DNA of 44,323 bases, from positions 1-44,323 of the forward strand of contig CAMYKK010000030.1 in the NCBI GenBank assembly GCA_947258975.1, given 5' to 3'. The position numbers and the translations under genes were made by a program. Positions 32,758 through 42,348 of this stretch are shown piece by piece. The DNA comes from an uncultured Gammaproteobacteria bacterium. GTDB lineage: Bacteria > Pseudomonadota > Gammaproteobacteria > Arenicellales > JAANXG01. Under the pieces are notes generated by a model, which ran no database searches, had not been told where the DNA came from, and saw only the letters and a list, made by a program, of their open reading frames with translations. How positions within the stretch are numbered: the first letter of the stretch is position 1; each line of letters starts with the position of its first letter.

Positions 32758-33081
32758 TCAGCCCGTATGATTCCTCATGCGGGCTAAAAGCATTCGATTG
32801 TAGCGTTGCTCTTCGTCCGCGAATTGCACAGGGACTTCCTGCCCGTGGGACCCCAGGGTTCGGTGATAACGCTCATATACTTCACACGCCACGCAGTTGT
32901 GCTCCTTTTGCGCTACGCTGCCTTGTACGGTACCCCCGCACAAGGTACCGGCGATGGCCCAGCAGCTGTGTCCGAGGCCTTCGGTTGCGGCCACGCACTC
33001 GCCCAATTCGATCGCCTTCGAGCCGCCTGATTCACGGCCGCAATGCTTGATTTCCCAGCAGTTCTTTAATCTCGTATTCAT
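32758..33081 (-). CDS. two-CW domain protein
   Basis: The 107-residue Cys-rich protein has the two-CW pattern: NCWEIKHCGRE at the start, GECVAAT, SCWAIAGTLCGGTVQG and CVACEVYERY. Eight conserved Cys residues and the two CW pairs suggest a small metal-binding or redox fold. In other bacteria this module occurs alone or fused to chemoreceptors and sensor kinases. Its position just before a CheY-like gene supports a signalling role. It has no signal peptide, so it is cytoplasmic. The exact role is unknown. Confidence 0.75.
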   Translation of the reverse strand: MNTRLKNCWEIKHCGRESGGSKAIELGECVAATEGLGHSCWAIAGTLCGGTVQGSVAQKEHNCVACEVYERYHRTLGSHGQEVPVQFADEEQRYNRMLLARMRNHTG

Positions 33082-33212
33082 GTGTATACCACCGTTACAC
33101 TTGCATCCACGGCTGCGTAGGTGGCGCAGCCCGGCAGCACCGTATGCATGTTACGGCACTGCCGACATACAACCTCGGCCTGATGCTTTTTGGCAGGCCA
33201 CGCCAAGGCGGA

Positions 33213-33797
33213 ATGACGGTGCCGGAAAAACGCCCCGTCGGGAGTATTATCGGCCGCATGCGCGGATTCTTGAGGCCCGGCCACGGTCGCTCAATTCAAC
33301 ACCCCCGCCGATACGGCCTTTACACTCGACAACGGGCTTTCGGTGTCTTTTTCCGCCGGCGGCATAGTCAAGAATGCGGTGGTGCAGTACGCGCCCGCCA
33401 CGCCACGCTGCTATTGAAGGACGCGGCGGACGCTGTGAACGGGCTGTTCCGGCGAACCGTGCGATCCCAGGTGGTGCCCGCAGTCCGCACCGATCTTCGA
33501 AACATGATTGCCGAGGCCTTTGATCATGACGGACCGCTGTGGCGCAGTGATTTCGGTGTCTGGTTCGATTTCCGCGATCAATCGACCTACACCCTTGCCT
33601 TCTTCGGCAACGTACAAACGCGATTCACGCGGGCGCTTCGCTTCCGGTCCGACGAAATACGGAATTTTTTCCTACAACCGCACGCGGGAGCCGACCAGGG
33701 ATTAATCGACAAGACCATTCAACGGCTCGAAGCGGCGGAATCCGACATCCGGCAAACTTTGGGTTCAGTCGGTCTATTTGTCTCCGCGGTGGTTTAA
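33213..33797 (+). pseudogene. frameshifted ORF, possibly flagellar filament-cap-like
   Basis: Three adjoining frames look coding. MTVPEKRPVGSIIGRMRGFL (from 33213) is in one frame. GPATVAQFNTPADTAFTLDN and GLSVSFSAGGIVKNAVVQYA (33274-33414) are in a second. The first frame then returns with LLLKDAADAVNGLF through DIRQTLGSVGLFVSAVV to the stop at 33797. Two compensating frameshifts (near 33271 and 33400) would give one protein of about 195 residues. The middle piece recalls FliD/flagellin-type strands, and the tail has a FliD-like DFGVWFDFRD...RFRSDEIRNFF arrangement. The family call is weak. An unshifted 217-codon reading exists but contains an Arg-rich, unlikely middle. Confidence 0.4.
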
Positions 33798-33805
33798 CAC
33801 GACCG

Positions 33806-34654
33806 CTAGCGGAATAACAGGGCGAGATCGATAATGGATTGCACCTCCTGGTGGGCGGTGTCAATCACCGCATTCAGGTCTCGAGATTCCATCTTGAGTT
33901 CGGCAATAGCCACGGGTTGAACGGTTGGCTCAACCTCTCCCGCAAGGCACTGCTGGGCCCAGTCGGAACAATTCCGAACCAGTCGACACGAAACCCACTC
34001 CGGACCCCGGTAGCCGTCCACGTAATAATTTGCAATTACGGTGTGCAGTTTCTCCGGCATCCCCCACTGAGCGACGATCAGCGCGCCGGCCTGCCGATGA
34101 TCCAGCCCGAGCATCTGTGATTCGATCTCATGCAGCGGTCGTCGCGTCTGGTCGGCAGTCGCAAATACCTCCCCCATATCTGCCGGTGCAATATGCGCCA
34201 ATGCAATCAAACCGATGTTATGCAAGAGTCCGCACAGATAGGCGTAGTCCGGTTCCGGTGCGTCTTCAATGGTGACAATTCCCGCGAGCCTTCGTGCAAG
34301 ATTTGCGGTTAACAATGCGCTGCACCAGTAGCGGTGGGTGTCAAACGCTGGACAAGTGGCTGGCTTGAAGGTCGAACTCGCCGCCAGACCCATGACCAGA
34401 CTTCGCACCACATCCAGGCCAAGCACACGAATGATGGCATCCTTGACGGAACTGACCTGCGAGGTGGTTCCATAGAAAACGGAATTTGCAACCTTGATGA
34501 TGCGTGCCGCGGTGGGAGGGCTCGACTCGATGACCTTCGCAAGCTCCTGAAAATCAACGTCCTCGTTGCTGACAGCCTGCAGAAGCACCTGCATTTCCGA
34601 GAGCGGGGGAATCTCCTTCAGCTTCAGGACCAAGTGCTCGGTGTTGTTTTTCAT
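33806..34654 (-). CDS. HDOD-domain signalling protein
   Basis: The 282-residue product is a single HDOD domain: PPLSEMQVLLQAVSNEDVDF, ESSPPTAARIIKVANSVFYG, VSSVKDAIIRVLGLDVVRSL and GLLHNIGLIALAH. HDOD proteins resemble HD phosphohydrolases but usually lack catalytic metal ligands, and they act as scaffolds in motility, biofilm or second-messenger signalling. It is divergent from cheA with about 240 bases between them, so shared control is likely. No other domain is attached. Confidence 0.85.
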   Translation of the reverse strand: MKNNTEHLVLKLKEIPPLSEMQVLLQAVSNEDVDFQELAKVIESSPPTAARIIKVANSVFYGTTSQVSSVKDAIIRVLGLDVVRSLVMGLAASSTFKPATCPAFDTHRYWCSALLTANLARRLAGIVTIEDAPEPDYAYLCGLLHNIGLIALAHIAPADMGEVFATADQTRRPLHEIESQMLGLDHRQAGALIVAQWGMPEKLHTVIANYYVDGYRGPEWVSCRLVRNCSDWAQQCLAGEVEPTVQPVAIAELKMESRDLNAVIDTAHQEVQSIIDLALLFR

Positions 34655-34893
34655 GGACTGGTACCCGTTGGGTTTAGAGTTTGACTCTACTTCAGAATAG
34701 CGGACGCTCGACGGCTCGGCTTAAAAAAATATCGCCGTCATACTAAATTTTCCAATTCATCAGACGATAACTCAACTAATAATGGTACTAACAAGCACCT
34801 CGTCGCGCGGCGTGTAACAGCGATTCCGCGCCGGGGCCGCGGTTTTCGGCAGGTTAACCAGGAGTGTGCCGGGCACGGGCAAAGCGAAAAACT

Positions 34894-37185
34894 ATGGCGG
34901 AACAAGACAATCCTCTCGAAGGTATGGAAGAAATCATCGAGGAGTTTCTTGCTGAGAGCGCGGAGGGATTGGATCAGATGGACAACGACCTGGTGGCGTT
35001 GGAAGCCGATCCGGACAACCGAGAGTTGCTCGCCAACATCTTCCGCACGATCCATAGCATCAAAGGCACCTGCGGCTTCTTTGGCTTCTCGAGACTCGAG
35101 TCGGTGTCTCATGCCGGTGAAAACCTGCTTAGTCGGCTGCGGGGCGGCGAACTGGCATTAACTCAGGAAATCGCGACGGTCCTGCTCAATCTGGTGGATG
35201 CAATACGCGAAATGCTGGCAACCATCGAGTCCACCAGTACCGACGGGGACAACGTATACGCGGATCTGGTCGAAACGCTGACGAACCTGACGAATAGTCC
35301 CGCCGACAGCGCCGACAACACCACCGACCAAGCCGAATCTCCGACTGCGAAGCCACCCGTAGCGCAAGGCGAAACGGTACCGCAAACGTCCACGAACGCC
35401 CAGCAATCGCCGCCCGACATCCCGGAGCAGGCTGAATCACATCACGATCCAACCACTTCGCGGGGGACGTTATCCGCGGCTGACAGCGCGATCCGGGTGG
35501 ATGTAGATGTCCTGGATAATCTGATGAACCTGGTGGGCGAACTGGTTCTTGCCCGCAACCAAATCTTGGCGCACCAAGTCACCCAACAGGATCCGCTGTT
35601 TACCAGCGCGTGCCAGCGATTGAACCTGATCACCGGCGAGCTGCAGCAGGATGTGATAAAGACGCGAATGCAACCCATCAACACCATATGGAACAAATTT
35701 CCCCGGGTCGTCCGCGACCTCGCAAAGCACTGCGGCAAACAGGTAAGGATCGAGATGGAGGGCAAGGAGACGGAACTCGATAAGAGCCTTATCGAGGCGA
35801 TGAAAGATCCACTCACCCACTTAATCCGCAACGCCGTAGATCATGGCATAGAACCACCCGACGAACGCATCGCGAAAGGCAAGTCTGCCGAAGGCCGCGT
35901 CTCGCTCACCGCGCAACACGGCGGCGGCCAAGTGATTATAGAGATCGCGGATGACGGCGCCGGCATCAATGTCGAACAATTGCGTGAAAAAGCCATCGCG
36001 TTGGGGATGATCACTACCACCCAGGCGCCACAAATGCAAGATCGAGACATCTGCCGGTTGATATTCGCGCCGGGGATGACGACCGCCAAAACGGTGACCA
36101 ATATCTCGGGCCGCGGCGTGGGCATGGACGTGGTGAGGGCGAATCTCGAGAGGATCGGTGGTTTCATCGAACTCGAAAGCGCGAGGGACCGCGGATCGAA
36201 ATTCCGCATACAGCTGCCTTTGACTTTGGCTATCGTCCCGGCCCTGCTAGTGCGCAGCAGAAACGAACACTTCGCGATTCCTCAAGGCAGCATCCTGGAA
36301 CTCATCCGCATCGAAACCGGGGCACCGGGCTCCGGCATCGAGTCGATACACGAAGTTCCGGTGTTCCGGCTACGCGGTATGTTGTTGCCGCTCATCTATC
36401 TGCACGAGGAACTAAAACTGGGGGATGTGCATCCTAGCGACGAGATCTTGAACATCGTCGTGCTACAAGCGGATAAAAAAAAATTCGGGCTCGTCGTCGA
36501 CACCATTGAAGACTCCACGGAGATCGTCGTCAAACCGCTGTCGGATATACTGAAGGCCCTGCCTGTGTATGCGGGGGCGACGATAACCGGCAGCGGCCAT
36601 GTCGCCCTGATCCTCGACGTACTAGGACTGGCGAAACACGCTAAACTGTTGTCTGAGACCCATGAACCGTCGAGCGACATCGACGCATCGTCTTCGCAGC
36701 AGGACAACGAAGACTGCCAACCGCTAATCATCGCCAGCACCTTGGACGGGGGGCGCATCGCCATCCCCGTAGAATCGGTCGTGAGACTGGAGGAATTTAA
36801 GCGCGCATTCCTGGAGCACACAGGTAACCGCACGGTGGTGCAATACGGGCGGGAGATCTTACCACTCATCGAGCTGACGGAGCTGTTGCGGGAACGACGC
36901 CGAAAACCACGACCCATCGCTAACCACCACAAGAGCGCAAACGAAGTCGTGCATGCCCTCATCTATGCCGTAGACGGCTGCTCGGTCGGGGTGGTCGTGG
37001 ACCGCATTCAAGACATTGTAGAGCACAACCCGAGCACCCGCGGGCCACCCACGCGCAAAGGCACGCTGGGTACGATCGTAGTGAACGGGAAGATCACCGA
37101 GGTGTTTGACGTCGCAGCCTTGCGACGCGAGGTTACCGCTCTGCACAAACAACCGAAATGCGCGGCTGGCGCTGGAGGAGGTTAA
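34894..37185 (+). CDS. cheA: chemotaxis histidine kinase CheA
   Basis: This 763-residue kinase has a P1 Hpt domain with phospho-acceptor His54 (FRTIHSIKGTCGFFGF). A Thr/Pro/Gln-rich linker (about 130-205) stands in place of the P2 domain. The P3 dimerisation helix follows (VLDNLMNLVGELVLARNQI), then the P4 ATP-binding domain (HLIRNAVDHGIEPPDER, EIADDGAGI, GRGVGMDVVRANLERIGG) and a P5 CheW-like domain. A second CheW-like segment (about 605-763; IASTLDGGRIAIPVESVVRL) follows, which ordinary CheA lacks. It would autophosphorylate and pass phosphate to CheY and CheB. The ATG is used; a GTG ten codons earlier overlaps its own ribosome site. It heads the cheA-W-mcp-B-R-Y operon. Confidence 0.92.
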   Translation: MAEQDNPLEGMEEIIEEFLAESAEGLDQMDNDLVALEADPDNRELLANIFRTIHSIKGTCGFFGFSRLESVSHAGENLLSRLRGGELALTQEIATVLLNLVDAIREMLATIESTSTDGDNVYADLVETLTNLTNSPADSADNTTDQAESPTAKPPVAQGETVPQTSTNAQQSPPDIPEQAESHHDPTTSRGTLSAADSAIRVDVDVLDNLMNLVGELVLARNQILAHQVTQQDPLFTSACQRLNLITGELQQDVIKTRMQPINTIWNKFPRVVRDLAKHCGKQVRIEMEGKETELDKSLIEAMKDPLTHLIRNAVDHGIEPPDERIAKGKSAEGRVSLTAQHGGGQVIIEIADDGAGINVEQLREKAIALGMITTTQAPQMQDRDICRLIFAPGMTTAKTVTNISGRGVGMDVVRANLERIGGFIELESARDRGSKFRIQLPLTLAIVPALLVRSRNEHFAIPQGSILELIRIETGAPGSGIESIHEVPVFRLRGMLLPLIYLHEELKLGDVHPSDEILNIVVLQADKKKFGLVVDTIEDSTEIVVKPLSDILKALPVYAGATITGSGHVALILDVLGLAKHAKLLSETHEPSSDIDASSSQQDNEDCQPLIIASTLDGGRIAIPVESVVRLEEFKRAFLEHTGNRTVVQYGREILPLIELTELLRERRRKPRPIANHHKSANEVVHALIYAVDGCSVGVVVDRIQDIVEHNPSTRGPPTRKGTLGTIVVNGKITEVFDVAALRREVTALHKQPKCAAGAGGG

Positions 37186-37683
37186 TTGTCGACATCGCGG
37201 CAGGTCTGCACGTTCATTCTCGATGGCTATCTGATCGGCCTAAACACGCAAGACGTGCGCGAGGTGTTGCGATCGCAAGACATGACCCGTGTTCCGCTGG
37301 CGCCGACCGCGGTCAGTGGTCTGATTAATCTACGCGGTGAAATCGTCATTGCAATTGACCTGCGCTTGCGCCTGGAGCTGGATCCTCGTACCGGCGACCA
37401 CCTGCCTATGAACGTAGTGGTAACTAACAATGGCGTTACGGTGAGCCTTCTCGTGGATGAAATCGGCGATGTCATCGATGTTAGCGAAGATACCTACGAA
37501 CCCGCACCGGAACACCTGGAAGGCGTATGGCACGATCTAATTTACGGTACCTATAAATTGGAGGATCGGCTTCTGCTGATGCTAGACCTGGCTGAGACAA
37601 TAGATCTCGCCGACACGACCGGGCGTGAGACCACCGCCGTCGCTAATACGATCGCTCAGCCACATTGCGGAGACAATCCGTGA
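37186..37683 (+). CDS. cheW: chemotaxis coupling protein CheW
   Basis: The 165-residue product is a single CheW domain: [54 protein letters not shown] and the final strand LLLMLDLA. It links receptors to CheA. The start is a TTG directly after the cheA stop codon, with GGAGG 8 bases upstream. The stop overlaps the GTG of the following chemoreceptor gene (GTGA), indicating translational coupling. A 25-residue tail extends past the domain. Confidence 0.9.
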   Translation: MSTSRQVCTFILDGYLIGLNTQDVREVLRSQDMTRVPLAPTAVSGLINLRGEIVIAIDLRLRLELDPRTGDHLPMNVVVTNNGVTVSLLVDEIGDVIDVSEDTYEPAPEHLEGVWHDLIYGTYKLEDRLLLMLDLAETIDLADTTGRETTAVANTIAQPHCGDNP

Positions 37684-39884
37684 CCAGCCTTCGACCGGAT
37701 TTCTGGGACCTCCGGGTTGCCGCAAAGATCCTTGCGATCGTTGCATTGAGTGGCTGCCTTGCTCTCTCAGGCATGCTGTATGGCCTGTATCGACAGTTGG
37801 TGCTGCGCTACGATGACCGGTACCTGTATGGGTTTGGGGATGCGGAAACAATCGTCGCCGTCAGTCTGAGCCTGGCCGTCATAGTGCTGCTGACGGGCCT
37901 GGCGGGCATGTTCGTTGCGTTGCGGGGAATGGCACAGTCTCGGGGTGCAGCGCGGGCACTGAAAGCGGTGGCAGATGGGAACCTCGGTTTCCATCAAGAC
38001 GACGCGCCAACCGCACCGTGGAATCCGTTTTCCGCTGCCGTTAACGACACCGCCGCCGCGCTGCGCAGCGTGTATCAGATGGAAAAAGTGGATTGGGGCG
38101 AACTGGCCTCCGAAAGGGCCCGATTATTGCAGCGCGCGTCGGCGGTCGAATGCCTGGCGGCAAACGTGATTGGCGTGGATGAAGGCCTGATTATTCGTTA
38201 CGTCAATCTCTGGTCGCGGAAAACGCTGTCTAGCCTCGCACCACACTTGGCGCACCCAGTCGACCAACTGATAAATCAGCCGCTCACATGCCTGCACGAA
38301 GAGCTCGAATTTGTGCGGGACGTGTTTGCAAAAGAACCGGGCGCGTCACGGAGTATCTTGATCCATATCGGGCCCGAGACGCTACGTGTGACCGCCTCGC
38401 CGGTCCACAATGCCAGCGGAGAAGGCATTGCCGCCGTGTTGCACTGGGAATTGGTCTCGGATTCGATAACCGCGGAGCGGCAGCTGCGCACACAGCGCAA
38501 ACAATTCCTGCATCGGATCGATGAACTACAAAACCGCGTCGGCGGCATTCTGGAGGGGGTCCGCTCCGCAAGTGATGGGGATCTGACCAAACAGGTATCG
38601 TGCCACGGTGACGACACAATTAGTCAGCTTGGCGAAGAGGTAAACATACTCATCGGTGGCATCCGTAAGCGCATTGCCGCCATCGATGAAAACGCCGACG
38701 CGGTCTTCTCGTCATCCGAGAACCTCATGCGTGCGAGCGAGCAGATTAAACAAAGCTCAAGCGGCGTACACGATGGCGTGCACGCCGCATCAACCACCAC
38801 CCAGGCGCTGAACGAGCGCATTCAATCCGTGGCCGCCGCAACCGAGCAGATGGCGGCAAGTGTCACGGAGATTGCACGAAATGCGGGACAGGCCCTGACG
38901 GTCGCGGTGTCCGCCTTGTCGGCAGCGGAGGATACCAATCATACCATCGGACGACTCGGTGATCGGAGTACGGAGATTGGAGACGTGGTAAAGATGATCA
39001 CGGCCATCGCCGAACAAACCAACCTGCTGGCGTTGAACGCCACCATCGAAGCCGCGCGTGCGGGGGATGCCGGAAAGGGATTCGCCGTGGTCGCCAACGA
39101 GGTCAAGGAACTGGCGCGGCAGACCGCCAGCGCGACGGAGGATATAGGACAAAAAATCGCAGGCATACAGGACGACACGGGCAAGGCAGTACAAGCAATC
39201 GCTGGAATACACAAGATCATCTCCGAAATCAACGAGATTGAAACCGGCATCGCCGGCGCGTTGGAGCAACAAATGGCGGTCACCAAGGCGATTTCCCAAG
39301 ACGTCGCCCACGCCGCAAAAGGGAGCACCGAAATCCCAAACATCCTAGACAACCTGGCTGACGCCGCTGAAGGACCGGTAGGCGCCGCCCGCGAAGTACA
39401 GACATCGGCAGAACACCTGAACGCCATGACGTCTGAGCTGAAGGAGATGATTGCGCATTTCAGGCGTCATGAAAACTACAAGCCATTGATTGGCTGGGAC
39501 GAAGCGTGTCTGCTTGGAGTGGACGCACTGGACCAACAGCATGAGGCGCTGGTCGGATTGATTAACCAACTCAACCAAGCGGCCGGCGCCGGGCAGTCGC
39601 AGACTCGACTCATTGTAATCCTGGGAATTATCGCCGAACAGGTGCAATCCCATGTTGACTTCACCAGGCAAGTGCTTCGCGAGTGCGTCGATACGGTCAA
39701 AGTTACCGCGCTACTGGAGCACGAACATTTCGCCGAGGGATGCGCGCGACTACGGGGTAAATGTCTAGCGGGAGATACAACCATCGACGTAGACCTCGTC
39801 AACGACATTAAGCATTCTTTCCTGTCGCATCTGCAGGAAGACCACGCGCTGAGCAAGCAACTGGCTCATCCAAACGCGGCTTGA
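37680..39884 (+). CDS. chemoreceptor with PAS-like and degenerate haemerythrin domains
   Basis: The 734-residue receptor has two closely spaced membrane helices (about 13-36 and 58-80) with only about 20 residues outside, so sensing is probably cytoplasmic. A PAS-like domain (about 150-265; [16 protein letters not shown]) is followed by a HAMP-like unit and the signalling coiled coil with [20 protein letters not shown]. From about 603 a bacteriohaemerythrin-like domain begins ([17 protein letters not shown]). His621, His658, His681 and His717 remain, but the expected Glu is Thr662, one His is Ala677, and the final Asp position carries His722 next to Asp721. Diiron binding is therefore uncertain. 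The GTG start overlaps the cheW stop. Confidence 0.88.
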   Translation: MTSLRPDFWDLRVAAKILAIVALSGCLALSGMLYGLYRQLVLRYDDRYLYGFGDAETIVAVSLSLAVIVLLTGLAGMFVALRGMAQSRGAARALKAVADGNLGFHQDDAPTAPWNPFSAAVNDTAAALRSVYQMEKVDWGELASERARLLQRASAVECLAANVIGVDEGLIIRYVNLWSRKTLSSLAPHLAHPVDQLINQPLTCLHEELEFVRDVFAKEPGASRSILIHIGPETLRVTASPVHNASGEGIAAVLHWELVSDSITAERQLRTQRKQFLHRIDELQNRVGGILEGVRSASDGDLTKQVSCHGDDTISQLGEEVNILIGGIRKRIAAIDENADAVFSSSENLMRASEQIKQSSSGVHDGVHAASTTTQALNERIQSVAAATEQMAASVTEIARNAGQALTVAVSALSAAEDTNHTIGRLGDRSTEIGDVVKMITAIAEQTNLLALNATIEAARAGDAGKGFAVVANEVKELARQTASATEDIGQKIAGIQDDTGKAVQAIAGIHKIISEINEIETGIAGALEQQMAVTKAISQDVAHAAKGSTEIPNILDNLADAAEGPVGAAREVQTSAEHLNAMTSELKEMIAHFRRHENYKPLIGWDEACLLGVDALDQQHEALVGLINQLNQAAGAGQSQTRLIVILGIIAEQVQSHVDFTRQVLRECVDTVKVTALLEHEHFAEGCARLRGKCLAGDTTIDVDLVNDIKHSFLSHLQEDHALSKQLAHPNAA

Positions 39885-39903
39885 TGAACCGTAATTCGAG
39901 CAA

Positions 39904-41019
39904 ATGGACGCGATCAAAGTTTTGGTAGTAGATGATGACCGGACGGTCACTCGTCTAATAGTCGCGCTGTTAACCGAAGATCACCAAATAACCATAGCGG
40001 GCACCGCATGCAACGGTCTGGAGGCGCTCGACAAGATCCCCCAGGCACGACCGGATGTTGTGATTCTGGATATCGAGATGCCGATCATGGACGGACTGGA
40101 GACGGTTGCGGTCTTACACAAGCGGTATCCGGAACTGATCATCGTGATGTTCAGCACCTTCACGCAACGCGGAGCGTCACAAACCCTGCAGGCGCTCGCC
40201 CGGGGCGCCAGCGATTACGTCCCCAAACCGACCCAAGGTATGGGCGAGGCGAGACTCATTATACGCTCGGCCTTGCTGCCAAAGATCAAGGCACTGGTCG
40301 GTCAAAAAAGGGAACTGAAAACTACACACGCGATACGGAACAAAGCACCAAAGCCACAGCCCTCCCCCGCCGCGAACGAGGTCTTACGACCGCCGACCCA
40401 CCCCTCGGTAGTGGTCATCGGCGCCTCTACCGGAGGCCCACAGGCCCTCACCACACTGCTCGCGGCGTTGCCATCGGCTTTCCCGGCACCGGTGCTCATC
40501 GTGCAACATATGAGCGCGATGTTTACGCGACTGTTCGCCCAACGGCTGTCGCAAACCTGTGCTGTTCGCGTGGCTGAGGGTGAAGACGGCGTCCCCCTGC
40601 AAGCTGGCCACGTGCTGGTCGCACCAGGCGACCTCCACATGGAACTTGCCATACAGGATGGTGGGCTTACGGTCGTGCGTCTAAACGGGAACGCGCCGCA
40701 GAATTACTGCAGACCGTCGGTGGATCCGCTGTTTGTATCTGCAGCCCGGTTGTACGGGCGGCGCGTACTGGCGGTGGTGTTAACGGGAATGGGGCATGAC
40801 GGCCTGCTGGGATGTCAGGTCGTCCGTGACGCCGGTGGCGAAGTGTTGGTACAGGATGAAGCAAGCAGCGCGGTATGGGGTATGCCCGGGGCGGTCGCCG
40901 GCGCCAGGCTCGCCACCGATATCCTGCCCCTCAGTGAGCTAGCGGCGGGGATCGTCAATAGGATGGCACCGGATATTTCCAACCGCCTGAAACCGGTACG
41001 CGATCGTGCGCTCCCGTGA
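39904..41019 (+). CDS. cheB: chemotaxis methylesterase CheB
   Basis: The 371-residue enzyme has an N-terminal receiver domain (Asp10-12, phospho-acceptor Asp56, LDIEMPIMDG, Lys in VPKPT). A linker rich in Pro and Ala (about 140-165) leads to the methylesterase domain with the Ser175-His202-Asp299 triad (GASTGGP, VQHM, GMGHDG). It removes methyl groups from receptors or deamidates Gln when phosphorylated by CheA. It lies 19 bases after the chemoreceptor gene and overlaps cheR by 14 bases. Confidence 0.93.
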   Translation: MDAIKVLVVDDDRTVTRLIVALLTEDHQITIAGTACNGLEALDKIPQARPDVVILDIEMPIMDGLETVAVLHKRYPELIIVMFSTFTQRGASQTLQALARGASDYVPKPTQGMGEARLIIRSALLPKIKALVGQKRELKTTHAIRNKAPKPQPSPAANEVLRPPTHPSVVVIGASTGGPQALTTLLAALPSAFPAPVLIVQHMSAMFTRLFAQRLSQTCAVRVAEGEDGVPLQAGHVLVAPGDLHMELAIQDGGLTVVRLNGNAPQNYCRPSVDPLFVSAARLYGRRVLAVVLTGMGHDGLLGCQVVRDAGGEVLVQDEASSAVWGMPGAVAGARLATDILPLSELAAGIVNRMAPDISNRLKPVRDRALP

Positions 41020-41851
41020 TATCCAATATATCGATAAACTCGTGCGCGAGCGCTCGGGCATCGCGCTCGATATGGAGGAGTACCTGGTATATCAACGTTT
41101 GCAGTCCTTATGCCGCGCCCACGCAGTGGCAACCGTCGATTGCCTCGTTGAGCATTTGCGTTCACATCCTTCCGCGGAGCTGCACGACCGTCTCATAGAA
41201 GCATTTACCAACCACGAGACCTCTTTTTTCCGCGATACCCATCCCTTTGAGGCACTAGCGTCGACGGTGCTGCCGGTGTTGTTTGCGCGTGCTAGCGGTC
41301 GGCCGGTGTATATCTGGTCCTCGGGTTGTGCGTCGGGACAGGAGGCGTATAGCATCGGCATTCTGGTTTTGGAACACAATCCCCCTTGCCGTCGGCACCC
41401 CAGTGTCAACATACTTGCCAGCGACATTTCAGCGCGTATGGTCGAGCAGGCGCGCAGCGGCATGTATAGCGCATATCAGATCGGTCGGGGCATAGACCTG
41501 CGGATCCGGGACAAATATTTTCACGCGCATGGCGATTGCTGGCGCATCAGCAATCGACTCGCCGAGCTGATCGATTTCCGCGTGATCAACGTCCTCGAGC
41601 GGCCCGGCACGCTGCCGCCGATGGACATCGTGTTCCTGCGCAATGTGTTGATCTATTTCTCTGAGGCGCATCGCCGCCGCGTATTAACGGACATCCACCG
41701 TGTTTTGCGACCAGGCGGATATTTGTTCCTTGGCGCGCCGGAGACAAACATCGGCGCGTCGAATGAATTCACCAAAATACTCCACGGTAATGCGGTGTAT
41801 TTTCAGGCACGCGCAACAAACACCCCAAGCATCGGTCAAGTTTTAACTTGA
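41006..41851 (+). CDS. cheR: chemotaxis methyltransferase CheR
   Basis: The 281-residue enzyme transfers methyl groups from S-adenosylmethionine to receptor Glu residues. It has the N-terminal helical domain (IALDMEEYLVYQRLQSLC), the NHETSFFRD motif, the SAM-binding WSSGCASGQEAYSIGIL, LASDISARMVEQARSGMYS, and DIVFLRNVLIYF. There is no C-terminal TPR extension. It starts with a GTG inside the end of cheB, so the two are translationally coupled. With CheB it provides adaptation for the receptors in this window. Confidence 0.93.
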   Translation: MRSRDIQYIDKLVRERSGIALDMEEYLVYQRLQSLCRAHAVATVDCLVEHLRSHPSAELHDRLIEAFTNHETSFFRDTHPFEALASTVLPVLFARASGRPVYIWSSGCASGQEAYSIGILVLEHNPPCRRHPSVNILASDISARMVEQARSGMYSAYQIGRGIDLRIRDKYFHAHGDCWRISNRLAELIDFRVINVLERPGTLPPMDIVFLRNVLIYFSEAHRRRVLTDIHRVLRPGGYLFLGAPETNIGASNEFTKILHGNAVYFQARATNTPSIGQVLT

Positions 41852-41904
41852 ACTACCGATAACACCTTAAACTGAACCGGAATGTGCGAAACATTGGAGA
41901 ATCC

Positions 41905-42267
41905 ATGAAGATTCTAATCGTTGATGACAGCAAGGCGATGCGCCTGTTGGTGAAACGCACCTTGAGATTGGCCGGTTTTGGCGACCATGACACGCTGGAG
42001 GCCACCAACGGCTCGGAGGCCATTGGCGTGGTACAGACAGAGAAACCCGATCTCGTTCTTTCCGACTGGAACATGCCGGAGATGACGGGTATCCAGTTAT
42101 TGCGGTCGCTACGGGAGCAGGGAACCGAGGTCCAATTCGGATTCGTGACCACCGAGGCGTCGGACGAGATGCGGGCGATGGCCACAGAAGCGGGCGCCAG
42201 TTTCTTCATTACCAAGCCGTTCACACCGGAATCCATTGAAAAGACCCTGGCACCGGTAATCAGCTAA
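41905..42267 (+). CDS. cheY: chemotaxis response regulator CheY
   Basis: The 120-residue single receiver domain has Asp7-Asp8, phospho-acceptor Asp54 in VLSDWNMPEMTGIQLL, switch Thr in FVTTEAS, and Lys in FITKPF. The SDWNMP and KPF surroundings are those of flagellar-type CheY. The ATG is chosen because GGAGA lies 4-5 bases upstream; an ATG seven codons earlier has no site. It is the likely output of the CheA cluster. No cheZ is present nearby. Confidence 0.9.
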   Translation: MKILIVDDSKAMRLLVKRTLRLAGFGDHDTLEATNGSEAIGVVQTEKPDLVLSDWNMPEMTGIQLLRSLREQGTEVQFGFVTTEASDEMRAMATEAGASFFITKPFTPESIEKTLAPVIS

Positions 42268-42348
42268 CCAGCGATCACGGTCGATCCGGTCAATACTGGT
42301 AAACGATTGATGAGTCATTTCTAAATTCGAGTGTGAGGAATTAACGCG

